Assembly (NCBI GenBank): GCA_023055425.1
Contig: JALGPY010000009.1
Span: forward strand, 34,763,275 to 34,827,274
Direction: 5' to 3'
Length of the DNA stretch: 64,000 nucleotides
From: Linanthus parryae
Taxonomy: Eukaryota > Streptophyta > Magnoliopsida > Ericales > Polemoniaceae
Position 1 is the first letter of the stretch, and the number at the start of each line of letters is the position of its first letter. Positions 1 to 12,800 of the stretch are shown here, piece after piece. The notes under the pieces were generated by a model. That model ran no database searches. It was not told the DNA's origin and worked only from the letters and a program-made list of their open reading frames with translations. Made by a program: the position numbers and the translations under genes.

Positions 1-2521
1 CGTTCTTTGGTTTTGGCCAGTCTCTTACTGCTGCAATCTTTCCAGGGTCTACAGATATTCCTTCCTTGGTGATTATGTGCCCTAGAAAAGGTACCTTGTT
101 CAACCAGAACTCACACTTTGACAGCTTTCCATACAACTTCTCATTCCTTAAGGTCTCCAAAACACTTCTAAGGTGTCGTTCATGCTCCTCCTTCCCTTTT
201 GATTACACCAAAATATCATCGATGAATACTACCACAAACTGGTCCAAGTAATTCTTTAGCACTCCATTCATCAATTCCATAAAACGAGACGGCGCGTTGG
301 TCAATCCAAATGGCATCACTGTGAATTCAAAGTGTCCGTACCGGGTTCTAAAACCTGTTTTGGGTATGTCTTCCTCTGCAACCCTCAACTGGTGGTACCC
401 TGACCTCAGATCAATCTTGGAAAAGGTGTCTGCGCCCTGAAGCTGGTCGAATAAGTCATCTATTCTAGGAAGGGGATACTTGTTTTTGATAGTGACATTG
501 TTCAGCTCCCTGTAATCAATGCACAATCGTAAACTCCCGTCCTTCTCCTTGACAAAGAGTACTGGCGCTCCCCAAGGTGAGATGCTTGGTCTGATATATC
601 CTTTGTCTAACAACTCCATCAGCTGCTCCTTAAGTTCTTTTAACTCGACTTTTGCCATCCTATATGGTGCCTTCGAAATAGGAGCTGTCCCAGGGACAAG
701 GTCTATGGTAAAATCAATTGCCCTTACGGGTGGCATTCCCGGAAGCTCCTCGGGAAACACATCGGGGAATTCTCTTACCACAGGTATATCTTCCAACTTT
801 TTCTCCTCTCGGTCCTTATCCTGGACAGTACAGAGGTATGCCACGTGCCCTTTTTTGATCATGGATTGGATGGTTAAGGCTGACACAAGTTTGACTCCGG
901 GTCCTTGGGTGATACTCTTATAAGATAAACGCTCACCCTTTGGTCCACGGAAAGTTACTTTTTGATTGAAACAGTCTATGTTAGCCCTATATTTGCTAAG
1001 CCAGTCCATGCCTAGGATGACATCTAGACTCCCGAGGTCAAACTGGATAAGGTCGGTAGGGAGTTTGCAATCCAGAATTTCTACACTTACCCCTTTAAAC
1101 ATGGTATCACATCCTACGACTTGACCAGTAGGGGTAGAAATTGGCACTGAAATTTTGGAAGGTGAAGGGAAATCCAGCTTTTTAACAAAAGATGATGACA
1201 CAAAAGAATAGGATGCTCCCGAATCGAATAAAATAAAAGCAGTGGAGTTATGGACTAGGAATGTACCGGTCACCACGTTAGCATTTGCTACTTCTGTACG
1301 GTCCATCACGTGGATAGTTCCCATCTGCTGTTCAGTAGCAGTTGTAGTTGCCGCGACAGTGCCTGTTGGCATAGCTGCTATTCTTGCCGGGACATTCTGG
1401 AAGTTGCGATTCCCCTGGTTGTTTCCAACTTGCTGCCTGTTGTTGTTGTTGTTGGGATGATACCCTCCACCCTGATTGTTGTTGTTCCGCTGGAAGTTTC
1501 CACCTTGATTACCCCCACGGTAGTTGGTTCCTTCATTGAGTCTTCCATTACCACCACCTTGGTTGTTAATCGGTCTAAAGCACTCATACATCCTGTGCCC
1601 CATCGCTCCACAATTGCGGCAAGTCATACCTTGGCAGTCTGTTCTGGGATGGTTCCTTGGGTAAAACCTGCAGCGGTAGGTACGATTGGCTCCTTTGTTC
1701 CAGCTCCCGGACCCACCAAAGTTCGGCCCATGCTGCATTTGGTTGCTAGTGTTTGGCCTGAAACGCTTTTCCCCGTTGTCATATTGGTTCCTGGGCTGAC
1801 TTCCTGATGGTTGGGATTCCGCCTTACGCTTCTTGTTATTTTCGTTGTTGATTTCAGCTTACCGAGCCATATTGATCGCCTTCCCATATGCTTCTTGTAG
1901 CGTGGCAAATTGGATTGCCCCAACAGACCTTAGAACACTATAATTCAGCCCTTCAATGAAACGATCAATCTTCTCCTCCTCAGTTGGTGCTAAGGCTCCG
2001 GCAAATCTTGATAACTCCGAGAATTTTTCATAGTATTCCTCCACGGTGTCACTGCCTTGTTTGAGTTCCAGGAACTCACGAAACTTCTTCTTCTTCACGT
2101 GAAAGGGGTAAAACCGTTCACTCAAGGCTTTCACCAAATCCTCCCATCCAAATTTCCCTTGTGCTTGGAGTGCAGCCTTATTAGCAGTCCACCAATTGTC
2201 GGCCTCACCCTTAAAGTAGTATGCTGCACATGCGACACGCTGGTTAGCCGGGCAGTTAACCGACTCAAAGATCTTGTCAAAGTCTCTGATCCAATCTTCT
2301 AGCAAGCCTGGATCATCCTTGCCCCTGAAGAAATCAGGCTTCATGAAGGATATCTTACGAGACATATCATCTCCAGGTGTACTGTTATTCTCAGCAATCC
2401 GAGCCAGGGTCATGGTCATTTGCTCCAGTTGGGTGAATCGTGCTTCATGATCCATGGTTGGTTGAGGGTTCCTCGACCGAGCGCGGTTCCTGGTATAATA
2501 GTGATCAATCCGACCGCTCAT
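1..2521 (-). pseudogene. gag-pol polyprotein of element 1, partial, two in-frame stops
   Basis: The frame opens at the ATG ending at 2521 with a retrotransposon gag domain (WIRDFDKIF and ADNWW type motifs). Paired zinc knuckles follow around 1575-1690, the second being C-X2-C-X4-H-X4-C ([14 protein letters not shown]). Next come an aspartic protease with a DSG motif near 1213-1235 and a reverse transcriptase with FIDD at about 213-222. One frame runs through the whole region but has a TAA at 1859-1861 between gag and the knuckles. A second TAA at 203-205 falls directly after the FIDDILV motif, where a tyrosine codon is usual. The frame then stays open to base 1. Gag packages the RNA, and protease and reverse transcriptase process the polyprotein and copy the RNA. 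Integrase is outside the window. With two stops this copy cannot make full-length polyprotein. Confidence 0.9.
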
Positions 2522-3041
2522 TTACCTATTCCCATGTAGCTACTACTTAATAACTGAATAAAAACGTGCCAATGGAAGTTAAGAATCCAAGTACTTACTC
2601 ATTCTACTCAATAATAGGCAAATCATAAAGCACCTCAAAGTCTTAGTCAATCAAATAACAATGTTTTAGTAACACCAGTTGTCTCTCATGCAGAAAAGAG
2701 TGGTAGTGGGTGGGTGGGAAGCATAAAATAACTCTTGGTATATAATTACGACCACACGTCAAACAAGATCAATAAGGCATGCTCATAAGTTAACCGACAT
2801 AAAAGTAGACATGTGGCTTCTCCATGGATCAAGCATCAGTTAACAGTAAACAGTTAATCACCGAGTAAATACATAAATGCTAAATAAAAACGCACAAGTA
2901 ACCCAATCCCCACGGCTTGTTTACTCATTAATTATTAGGTTTTAGTCTTCCCTACTCCGGTTATTAAAATTTCGAAAGGGTTTTCCATTTGTGATTAAAT
3001 AGTTAATTAATCCGAATTCTTTAGGTAAGATTACGAAGCCT
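2522..3041 (-). other. Untranslated leader of element 1
   Basis: This stretch lies between the primer-binding site and the gag start codon. No coding potential is recognised in either strand. It is AT-rich with a short G-rich run near 2700-2715. In the family this region carries the packaging signal, but no specific structure can be pointed to here. Confidence 0.6.
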
Positions 3042-3054
3042 GGCTCTGATTCCA
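3042..3054 (-). promoter_or_regulatory. Primer-binding site of element 1 (degenerate)
   Basis: The reverse complement reads TGGAATCAGAGCC. This is one base away from TGGTATCAGAGCC, the complement of the 3' end of plant initiator tRNA-Met. It lies two bases inside the 5' LTR edge at 3057, the normal place for priming minus-strand DNA synthesis. Confidence 0.8.
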
Positions 3055-4752
3055 CCTGTAACACCCCCAATATTCACGGCCGGTTGAACCATAAATTTTG
3101 GAAAGTGCCCTCCGCACGAGGAGTTTTACCTCATTGTGAACGGAGTAGATTGTCGGCTTCGTACCATACCATAAAGAGCTAACTTCAAATTTACTTAAAA
3201 ACATTCGATTACAAAAGAGTGACCAAACACGGTCATTAGGGTAGTACTTGAAAACTAAAAATATTTCAAAAGACAAGTTACATTTATTCCATGACAGCTA
3301 AGGTGATTACTTCCTTGGTCCAACTCAGTGATTCGTCCCCCCCAGAGCTAGCAGCGGTATTGACCTGCGGTGTTTTGAAATAGCAAAAGCCGACCACAGT
3401 TTTTACGAAAAGTCAGCTAGGGCTGAGTAAGAAATACCTCAACATGTAAACAGATGATTGGGCACATATATTGTAAAGGCAAGTAAATGAAATAAGTAAA
3501 TGAAATAAGGAATAAAGCGATGAATTGATATTACAAGAACAAGTAATAAAAGGAAAGTTTGAGATTCTGGATTAATGTTTCTTTATTAAATTATTCCTTT
3601 AAATTTATCTGGCGGAGACCTCTCCACGTGCCACGGGTAAGCAGATTGCTTATCTGCCCCATGAGCCCCAGACATTAACAATGTACGAGTGGAACCGTGC
3701 GAGAACCCGCCTGCCTCAGAACAATATATCAGGGTTAAATCGTGGGTCTATCAAACCCTACTTCAACCCGGCGGTTGAGAAAGTCCCACTAGTTAGAACC
3801 TTCCCGCCACATAACTCGCCTACAAGACCTTAAGTGTCGACACCCCCTAGAGGTTAGCAACTCCGGTAGAGTAGTACTTGTAGCTCCTCCCATATCCTCA
3901 TGGTAGTGTAGGATAATGGGCACCAGGGTAGGCCAGAGTTTGGCTCCCTAAATCCCCTGACCAGAACGTATGGTCTAATCATTAGTGAACCAAATAACAA
4001 CTCGTACAGGTTATCTTTCACTTTACGTTTCTTAGTGTCTTAAGAGTACTTTTCTGAAAACGTTGATCCTCAAATCGATTCCGGTGATACAATTCCAAGG
4101 AAATAATAAATAAAGTAATGGTGAATTCAAAATAGAATTCAAAATATTCAAGGGATAAAGTCCAACTCTATTGCTTTGTTTCAAGATAGGAATCGTTTCC
4201 AGATTTTCAGCATACGGATATTCTGATAGTCTGACAGTAAAACATTTAAGCAGATAACACGTTGATAAACCCATTTTGATGACTGAAGAGTCGAGCATAT
4301 AACTTACCTCAAGTAGGAATAGCAAACAGCACGAACTAGCTCCTACTGATAGACGTAACCCTCGTCTATGAACTCGTCGCCTACAAATTTATAGTCTCTA
4401 ATCAATCCAAAGTCCATAAAATGCACATATTCGATGTGAAATACCCCTAAAGACTAGTGGTGGAGCGAGGCATCCTATTTTCTATTGAGACCAACTAATT
4501 TATATTTGTTTCTTAAAAACAATATTTGTAGCTAGTTAACAAATATTTATTAAAATATTTGATGCCATATACTTATTGATAAAAATATAATTGAACTCTT
4601 ATGTTGTCCTTAAGTAGTGATGCGGAAGAAATTAATTCTTATTAGTAATAGACTCAAAATATTTAACAAGTATTTCCTCAAAAATAGTAATTATAGATAT
4701 TAGTAATTATAAAGAAATATAACTTATATCAACAAATCTTATATTATTGACG

Positions 4753-4774
4753 ATATATATATATATATATATAA
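4753..4774. repeat. (TA)n microsatellite
   Basis: Uninterrupted AT dinucleotide run inside the LTR of element 1. Confidence 0.9.
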
Positions 4775-5089
4775 ATATTTTTTTCTAAAGAAAATATTCC
4801 TTAATTTTTCACAATAAATACCATTCTCCTCCCTATTATTATTCTCTAATTGAATAAACATTTAACTAGCAATTTTATTTGTTATTAAAAGAAATGCCAA
4901 TACTTATAATTATTTGAAACTTTATATGCACAAAATTATATTTACACATAGTGAATATCTAACACAATTGTATTCTCACAAATAATTATATAAACACAAT
5001 ATCTTTCACTTATTCCCCTTTTTTTATTAATAAATTAAAATGTAAAAATAAACTAGAAAATAACTTGTCTCAATTTTTTGAAAAGATAT

Positions 5090-5130
5090 GTATATGTGTG
5101 TGTATGTGTGTGTGTATAGATATGTATATA
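5090..5130. repeat. (TG)n/(TA)n microsatellite
   Basis: Alternating TATG, TGTG and TATA tracts inside the LTR of element 1. Confidence 0.8.
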
Positions 5131-6334
5131 TATTAAAAATTACATTGTAATATATAGTTAAATATGTATAATAAACTTTATATATTTTATTTAATAAAAG
5201 AAAATTACTAGTTATATTAACAAAACAAAATATACAATCTACAAATAAGCCCCTCATTTTCCAAAATCAACACTTTTAACCCCCAATCCACACACATCAC
5301 AGTTTATATAAGTGACGAAACATGCCATCAAGTTTTCCGAAATAACACTTTCACCCCCCAGTTCAATCTAATGCAGTTTATATAACATATAGTTCATGCC
5401 CTCAACGTTTCTGAAAAGACACTTTCACCCCCTGTTCATACCCACGGTGAACACCCAATACCCACTTGAATCGAAACATGATTCCTAGCAATAAAATGCG
5501 ATTCTGATTACTCTAAACGAATACAAGGAAGGATTAGAGATTACCCGCACAAAAAATTTCAAAAATTGGTGAAGAGACGAGTCGGGTTGATGAACCCGAC
5601 GGTGGTGCTCGACGGTGGTGCTCGACGGGGTTAATCCGGCGTTGTTGGCTCCGGTGGGTTGCGTTTCTGGCTTCCTCGGATCTCCAGGAGGCTAGTGGGA
5701 GGAAGAATCGGTGTTGGGTAGCGTCGGATTGCAAGACCCGACCTTGTCGCCGGCGTTAATGGAGTCGCGACGATGGTGGTGGTGGTCGGCGAGGTCTCTG
5801 CTGCTGCTGCTGCTCTGCTCTTGGTCGCGGGGAGGACAGAGGGCGAGGGAGAGGGAGAGCAGAGGGGAGAGGGAGAGGCAGAGAGTGTTGGTGGTGGTGG
5901 TTGTGGCCTCCGGCGGTGGTGGCAGCGGCAACCACCGCTGCTACTGCTGCTGCTGCTCTGTTTTCCGGCGAAACAGAGGGAGGAGAGGATAGAGGGTGCG
6001 GTGGTGGCGAGAAGGAGGTGGTGTTTGTCTGCTTGGTGTTTCTGCCAAAGAAGAGAAGAAGGAGGTGAATTTGGTGTTGGAGAACACACCGGTGTTGGGG
6101 GACACAATTCTGCAGGAGCCCGTTTCCTGAGGGAGCTGGGTTTGTTTTGTTTTTTTTTTTTTGTTGCTGCTCAAAACTTATAGGTAATTACAATTACCAC
6201 CCCCAAACATTTAACTAGGTTGTAACTGTTAAAACTACACTTATCACCCCCTTTTAATTCAAGATTCGAAAATTTTTACTCTAAACTTGACAAAATTCAC
6301 CGAATTTTCCACCAAAATTTAGCGGGGTATTTCA

Positions 6335-6339
6335 CTGCC
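6335..6339. repeat. Right copy of target-site duplication of element 1 (CTGCC, predicted)
   Basis: These are the first five bases of unit A sequence after the LTR edge. Undisrupted units have the same bases (CTGCCGCCC) in the integrase region. The left copy is off the window, so the duplication itself is unseen. Confidence 0.5.
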
Positions 6340-9300
6340 GCCCTTTGCATGCGGGGTAAGCCAAGCACAAAGTCCATGCTAACATCAAACCAAGGAGCTT
6401 CAGGGACAGGTAATGGAGTATAAAGACCTGCATTAGTGAGAACTCCCTTCGAACGCTGGAAAACATAGCATCGATCCACATAATGGGTCACGTCACTACT
6501 CAACTTTGGCCAGTAAAAGTCAGCAGATACAAGAGCCAACGTCTTGTCTCGGCCAAAGTGTCCTTCATTGTGGAGCTCACTGATAATCTGATGTCGCAAG
6601 GAACAGTCTGGAACACACAACCGATGCCCCCGAAACAGATAACCATTATGAACAATAAAATCATGGCGCTGACATGAAGTTACCTCCATAATATCTTCCC
6701 AAACAAAGGATCAGACTCATACATGTCTGCGAACGCCTCAAATCCAGCTACACGGCTGCTCATGGTGGAGAGAAACACGTTGCGACGGCTCAAAGCATCT
6801 GCCACGCGGTTCAAACTTCCCGCTTGGTGCTTCAGTGCGAAAGTGAATTCCTGCAAGTACGCCACCCACTTGGCATGGCGCCGACTAAGCTTGTGTTGTC
6901 CGTTGATGTACTTCAGGGCTTCATGATCAGTGAACAGAATAAACTCCTTCTGTATTAAGTAATGGCGCCAATGCTTCAGAGACTGAACTATGGCGTATAA
7001 CTCCAGATCATAAGTGGAGTAATTCTTCTTGGACCCTGACAACTTCTCACTGAAGAATGCAACCGGACGCCTTGACTGGCTAAGAACACCTCCAATGCCT
7101 ATGCCCGATGCATCACAATTAACCTCAAAAACGTTGTCAAAATCGGGAAGTGCTAGAACTGGTGCTTCAGTCATCCTCTTCTTCACTTCCTGAAAGCTGG
7201 ACTCGGCTTCATCAGACCACTGAAAATCACGCGCCTTGAGACACTCGGTGATGGGGGCAATCAAGGCGCTAAAGTTTCTGATGAACCTGCGATAAAAAGA
7301 TGCCAAACCATGGAAACTGCGAATGTCGTGCAGCGTCCTTGGCCTAGGCCATTCCATAATCGCTTCAATCTTCGAAGGATCTGCATGAACACCATCAGTA
7401 CACACCACAAATCCCAAAAACTGCACAGAAGTAGTAAAGAAGAAACACTTCTTTCTGTTGATGAACAAGTTCTCCGCCTTTAGTGCCTCAAACACAACAC
7501 GTTGATGATCAAAATGGGCAGCCGAAGTAGGACTGTAAATAAGAATATCGTCGAAATAAACGACCACAAACTTTCCCATGAAAGGTCTCAATACCTGATG
7601 CATAAACCGCATGAACGTGCTGGGTGCGTTGGATAACCCAAAAGGCATAACCATCCACTCGTACAAGCCATGTTGGGTCTTAAACGCTGTCGTCCACTCA
7701 TCTCCAGGCTTGATCCGAATCTGGTGGTATGCACTCTTAAGATCAATTTTTGAGAAGATCTTTGAGCCGGATAGCTGGTCTAGCATGTCATCAAGTCGCG
7801 GGATGGGAAATCTGTACTTCACTATAATCCGGTTGGTGGCTCTACTGTCAACACACATCCGCCAAGAACCGTCGTTCTTCGGCACTAACAGAGCAGGGGC
7901 TGCACATGGGCTCATGCTCTCTCTGATGTATCCTCTCTCAAGTAACTCAACAACTTGCCGCCGTAACTCTTCTGACTCCTTGGGACTGAGACGGTAGGCT
8001 GGCCTTTTAGGTAGAATTGATCCAGGCACTAGGTCAATCTGGTGCTGAATGTCTCTCATTGGTGGCAAACAGGAGGAAGATCCTCTGGCATCAAGTAAGA
8101 GAACTCAGCTAATAACTGATGCACCTCCTGCGGTAAGTCATCATCCTCATCACCTGCATCACTAGTAGAAGGCACTAGAGCATATACCACCTTCTCATGC
8201 TCAAGCTCCTCCAAGAACCTGGATCTCGAAAGGAGATTAGTAGTGGCAGCAGTCGGGGCTGGAGTTGGCCCCTCTCGCCGTGGTGCCAATACAATTTTCT
8301 TCCCCTTCATGACAAAGGAGTAGGTGTTCTTGTGACCATCATGGAAAACATGGCGATCATACTGCCAAGGCCTACCCAACAACATGTGACACGCATCAAT
8401 TCTAACCACATCACACCAATGGCTGTCATTATATTTGTTACCAATTGAAAAAGAAACAAGACATCTCTTATCAAATGTTACCTCGGAGCCCTTAATCAGC
8501 CATGACAACTTGTAGGGTGTAGGATGACGCTCTGTCTTCAACTGCAGTTTCTTGACAGCTTCCTCAGAAACTATGTTGTCACAGCTACCGCCGTCCACTA
8601 TCACCTTGCAGACCTTGTTTCTGATGGTGCAGGTGGTGTGAAAGATATTGGTCCTCAACCAATCATCTTCAGAATCGCCCTTTGGAGCCAGCAAGCTCTT
8701 GCGGACCACCAGATTCTCGTGACCATCCCCGTAAAGAACTTCATCGTCTGCGTAATCATCATAGACGGGCTCAATCAAATCTTCAGTGCCTTCAACCTCT
8801 TCATTCACACCTTCCTCGATAAATAGGGCTTTACCCCTTTGCACAGCAGGCTTGCTACACTCGTTTGCCCTATGCCCCGGTTCACCACATCGATAGCACT
8901 TGATAGCACTTTTGGAAGCGCCCTGTGCAGCGTGCGTGGTAGGACGAGATTCTTGGGGTCGGGCCGATCGATTGCTTTGATCGCTCCTCGCTACGGGCTT
9001 CCTGCCCTGCTGCTTCTCCAAAGCAAGTGCTCTCTGGTAGGCCTCAGAGACAGTCCACAACGAGTGTAGACTAAGGACGTCCTGCAAGGACTGCCGCAAA
9101 CCTCCGAGATATCTAGCCACCATCTGCTCCTCCGTCTCCGATAGATCTTTACGGGCGATCAACTGGTAGAACTCCGTGTAATCGTCAACGGATTTGGCGC
9201 CCTGCCTCAGCGTATGGAGTCGCTGAAATAGGGTTTGGGTGTAGCCGAATGGAAGAAAGTGGGCCTTCATCTTCTTCTTCATCTTCTCCCAGTCCGTGAT

Positions 9301-9453
9301 CTTGGCCTTGCCCTGCCTCTCACGGGAACGGCGCAACTGCTCCCACGACCACGAGTACGTCCACGAGGCATCGTCGATGGTGATCTTCCTCCCTCGCTGG
9401 GGGGCTTCTTCAGCCGGAGGCTGCCCACGACCACGAGTACGTCCACGAGGCAT
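6335..9453 (-). pseudogene. Array unit A: gag-pol of CRM/Galadriel-like chromovirus, broken and interrupted
   Basis: Gag start is taken at the MPRGRTRG methionine (9451-9453), because the upstream part of the open frame overlaps the primer-binding site. In order there is a shortened gag, a zinc knuckle CYRCGEPGHRANEC (8857-8897), a protease-like region with VDGGSCDN, reverse transcriptase with YFDD (7541-7558), RNase H, the integrase HHCC zinc finger and the start of the integrase core. The LTR of element 1 interrupts just after the first catalytic aspartate (MDFVLGLPR). Lesions against the other units are a one-base loss at about 8069, another at about 6690, and replacement of roughly 400 bp of gag by a duplicated 50-bp segment from the gag start. 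It is non-functional. The lineage within chromoviruses is inferred from recalled family sequences. Confidence 0.9.
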
Positions 9454-9487
9454 CGTCGATGGTGATCTTCCTCCCACGCCGAACTGA

Positions 9488-9499
9488 GCTCTGATACCA
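9488..9499 (-). promoter_or_regulatory. Primer-binding site of array unit A
   Basis: The reverse complement is TGGTATCAGAGC, matching the complement of the initiator tRNA-Met 3' end. It lies three bases inside the LTR edge at 9503. Confidence 0.88.
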
Positions 9500-9502
9500 A
9501 CC

Positions 9503-9839
9503 TGACGCCGAATTGAATCGAGGCGAGGGATCAAACGCAGCAGAACAACGAATAAAAGGGCATAAACCAGTAGAGAGGCTCTCTAGGGTTCGAAGAGAAT
9601 ATCAATAACTCAAAAACTGCTCAATTCTGCCCACAAGCCGGGCATATATAGCTGAAATCATAAAATATGCCAAAAATGGCAAAATCCCGAAATTGGCCCA
9701 ACAGTTTGGCCTTATTGAAAGAAACACGTACGTGAAAGTTTGACCCAAAACGGTTTCAAACTGAGGTCCTAATAAGCAATGGAAATGTTACCAAAAATAG
9801 TAAAAAATAACTAAAAACACTCGTTTGAAGGGTCAAACA
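9503..9839 (-). repeat. Shared LTR between array units A and B (337 bp)
   Basis: On the plus strand it runs from TGACGCC to GTCAAACA (TG...CA). The left edge is fixed by the adjacent primer-binding site; the right edge is inferred from TG/CA ends and identical 337-bp spacing in four copies. Only one LTR separates the end of the unit B pol from the start of the unit A gag, as in a recombined tandem array. No target-site duplication is seen between units. Confidence 0.75.
9643..9651 (-). promoter_or_regulatory. TATA box of the array LTR (candidate)
   Basis: On the minus strand the sequence reads TATATATGCC, about 150 bp upstream of the primer-binding site. That suits a U3 promoter with a short R-U5. 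The same motif is at about 14563-14571 and 19480-19488. The copy near 24386-24393 has a changed last base. Confidence 0.5.
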
Positions 9840-12800
9840 GCGGAATTTGGGGATGAAGATGGACCCCGATGGAGCTTAGCTCGATCCGAACGTCGTGCGT
9901 CTCGTCGAGAGCTTTCCGAATTGGGGTGGCTCGCGTCATTCTGATACCCGTAGCCAAAGTTATGGCCCGAACAGTGCGGCGACACCAAAAGCTGCAATTT
10001 CCTCCGTCCCTTGTGCTTATCTTCCATTTCATGGTAGAGAATCGCCAAATTAGTCGCATCTGACAGTTCAGCTTCATCTGGATCGTCTGCTCCTGCATCA
10101 GACTCCCCGGGTTGGAAAGAACTTGTCCTCAAGTTCACAGCAATGTCTTCAGAATCCACAAAGCAAGGAGTGAGATGCTTCACATTGAACACGTCCGAGG
10201 TCTTCAGCTGAATGGGAAGCCTCAACCTGGAAGCATTATCATTGATCTTCTGCACGATCTCACAAGGCCCAATCTTCCGATCCTTTAGCTTATTGTACTC
10301 GCCAACAGGGAAACGATCACGAGTCAATACAGCCCATACAAAATCACCAACATCAAATAGTACCTGACGACGATGCTTGTCCACCCGAGCCTTGTACTTG
10401 CTGTTATTCTCCTCAATCTTGCACTTCACCTGGTCATGAATACCTCTCAAGTGTTGTGCCATCTCCTCGGCCTTAGGATTAATGCGGCCCACACGCGGAA
10501 TAGGGGCTAAGTCCAACACTCCTGATGGACTTTGACCATTGACAACCTGAAATGGACTCAAGCCAGTGGTCCTGCTCGTCGATATGTTGTAGGCAAACTC
10601 TGCTTGAGGAAGTGATAAGTCCCACTGCTTCGGTTTAGATCCTGCCAAACATCGGAGAAGGTTGCCCAAACTGCGATTCACCACTTCGGTCTGACCATCA
10701 GTCTGAGGATGATAGGCGCTACTGAAGTTCAATTGAGTTCCCAGCTTCTCCCACAGACTCGTCCAGAATTGGCTCATGAACTTTGTGTCACGGTTTGAGG
10801 TGATGGAACGAGGAACTCCATGCAACCGCACAATCTCCCTGAAATAAAGGTGAGCAATCCGCACAGCATCCATAGTCTTCCTGCATGGTACAAAATGTGC
10901 CATCTTGGAAAACCTGTCAACAACTACAAGAACAGAATCTGCCGCTCTTTGCGTGCGGGGTAAGCCAAGCACAAAATCCATGCTAACATCAAACCAAGGA
11001 GCTTCAGGGACAGGTAATGGAGTATAAAGACCTGCATTAGTGAGAACTCCCTTCGAACGCTGGCAAACATAGCATCGATCCACATAATGGGTCACGTCAC
11101 TACTCAACTTTGGCCAGTAAAAGTCAGCAGATACAAGAGCCAACGTCTTGTCTCGGCCAAAGTGTCCTTCATTGTGGAGCTCACTGATAATCTGATGTCG
11201 CAAGGAACAGTCTGGAACACACAACCGATGCCCCCGAAACAGATAACCATTATGAACAATAAAATCATGGCGCTGACCAGAAGTTACCTCCATAAATATC
11301 TTCCCAAACGAAGGATCAGACTCATACATGTCTGCGAACGCCTCAAATCCAGCTACACGGCTGCTCATGGTGGAGAGAAACACGTTGCGACGTCTCAAAG
11401 CATCTGCCACGCGGTTCAAACTTCCCGCTTGGTGCTTCAGTGCGAAAGTGAATTCCTGCAAGTACGCCACCCACTTGGCATGGCGCCGACTAAGCTTGTG
11501 TTGTCTGTTGATGTACTTCAGGGCTTCATGATCAGTGAACAGAATAAACTCCTTATGTATTAAGTAATGGCGCCAATAATTCAGAGACTGAACTATGGCG
11601 TAGAACTCCAGATCATAAGTGGAGTAATTCTTCTTGGACCTTGACAACTTTTCACTGAAGAATGCAACCGGACGCCCTGAATGGCTAAGAACACCTCCAA
11701 TGCCTATGCCCGATGCATCACGATTAACCTCAGACACTTTGTCAAAATCGGGAAGTGCTAGAACTGGTGCTTCAGTCATCCTCTTCTTCACTTCCGGAAA
11801 GCTGGACTCGGCTTCATCAGACCACTGAAAATCACGCCCCTTGAGACACTCGGTGATGGGTTCAATCAAGGCGCTAAAGTTTCTGATGAACCTGCGATAA
11901 AAAGATGCCAAACCATGGAAACTGCGAATGTCGTGCAGCGTCCTTGGCCTAGGCCATTCCACAATCGCTTCAATCTTCGAAGGATCTGCATGAACACCAT
12001 CAATAGACACCAAAAATCCCAAAAACTGCACAGAAGTAGTAAATAAGAAACACTTCTTTCTGTTGATGAACAAGTTCTCCGCCTTTAGTGCCTCAAACAC
12101 AACACGTAGATGATCAAAATGGGCAGCCTAAGTAGGACTGTAAATAAGAATATCGTCGAAATAAACGACCACAAACTTTCCCATGAAAGGTCTCAAAACC
12201 TGATGCATAAAGCGCATGAACGTGCTGGGTGCGTTGGATAACCCAAAAGGCATAACCATCCACTCGTACAAGCCATGTTGGGTCTTAAACGCTGTCTTCC
12301 CTTCATCTCCAGGCTTGATCCGAATCTGGTGGTATCCACTCTTGAGATCAATTTTTGAGAAGATCTTTGAGCCGGATAGCTGGTCTAGCATGTCATCAAG
12401 TCGCGGGATGGGAAATCTGTACTTCACTGTAATCCGGTTGGTGGCTCTACTGTCAACACACATCCGCCAAGAAGCGTCCTTCTTCGGCACTAACAGAGCA
12501 GGGACTGCACATGGGCTCATGCTCTCTCTGATGTATCCTCTCTCACGTAACTCAACAACTTGCCGCCGTAACTCTTCTGCCTCCTTGGGGCTGAGACGGT
12601 AGGCTGCCCTGTTAGGTAGAAATGATCCAGGCACTAGGTCAATCTGGTGCTGAATGTCTCTCATTGGTGGCAAACCAGGAGGAAGATCCTCTGGCATCAA
12701 GTAAGAGAACTCAGCTAATAACTGATGCACCTCCTGCGGTAAGTCATTATCCTCATCACCTGCATCACTAGTAGAAGGCACTAGAGCATATACCACCTTC

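Larger units (their letters stand above)
1..6334 (-). mobile_element. Element 1: Ty3/gypsy LTR retrotransposon, 5' part, nested in array unit A
   Basis: In element orientation (right to left) the order is 5' LTR (3057-6334), degenerate tRNA-Met primer-binding site (3042-3054), about 0.5 kb leader, gag, protease and reverse transcriptase. The rest of pol and the 3' LTR lie beyond the left edge. At 6334 the LTR ends and the integrase reading frame of array unit A begins at once, so the element inserted into that unit. The 5 bases after the junction are CTGCC; the matching left copy of the target duplication would be outside the window. The gag, zinc knuckles and LTR ends resemble those of the gag-only element at 28112-58506. 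Confidence 0.9.
3057..6334 (-). repeat. 5' LTR of element 1 (about 3.3 kb)
   Basis: On the plus strand it starts TGTAACACCCCC next to the primer-binding site and ends in a TATTTCA just before unit A coding sequence, giving TG...CA ends. It contains an AT-rich middle with TA and TG/TA microsatellites and a GC-rich segment at about 5540-6130. A motif at about 3827-3850 (GACCTTAAGTGTCGACACCC) also occurs in the LTR of the gag-only element near 28817. This links the two families. Many short ORFs fall in this LTR; they are low-complexity and not called as genes. Confidence 0.85.

Noticed and set aside
5534..6183. Several overlapping ORFs on both strands in the LTR of element 1
   Set aside because: GC-rich low-complexity DNA (poly-Ser, poly-Val, poly-Pro translations) inside an LTR, with no domain recognised.
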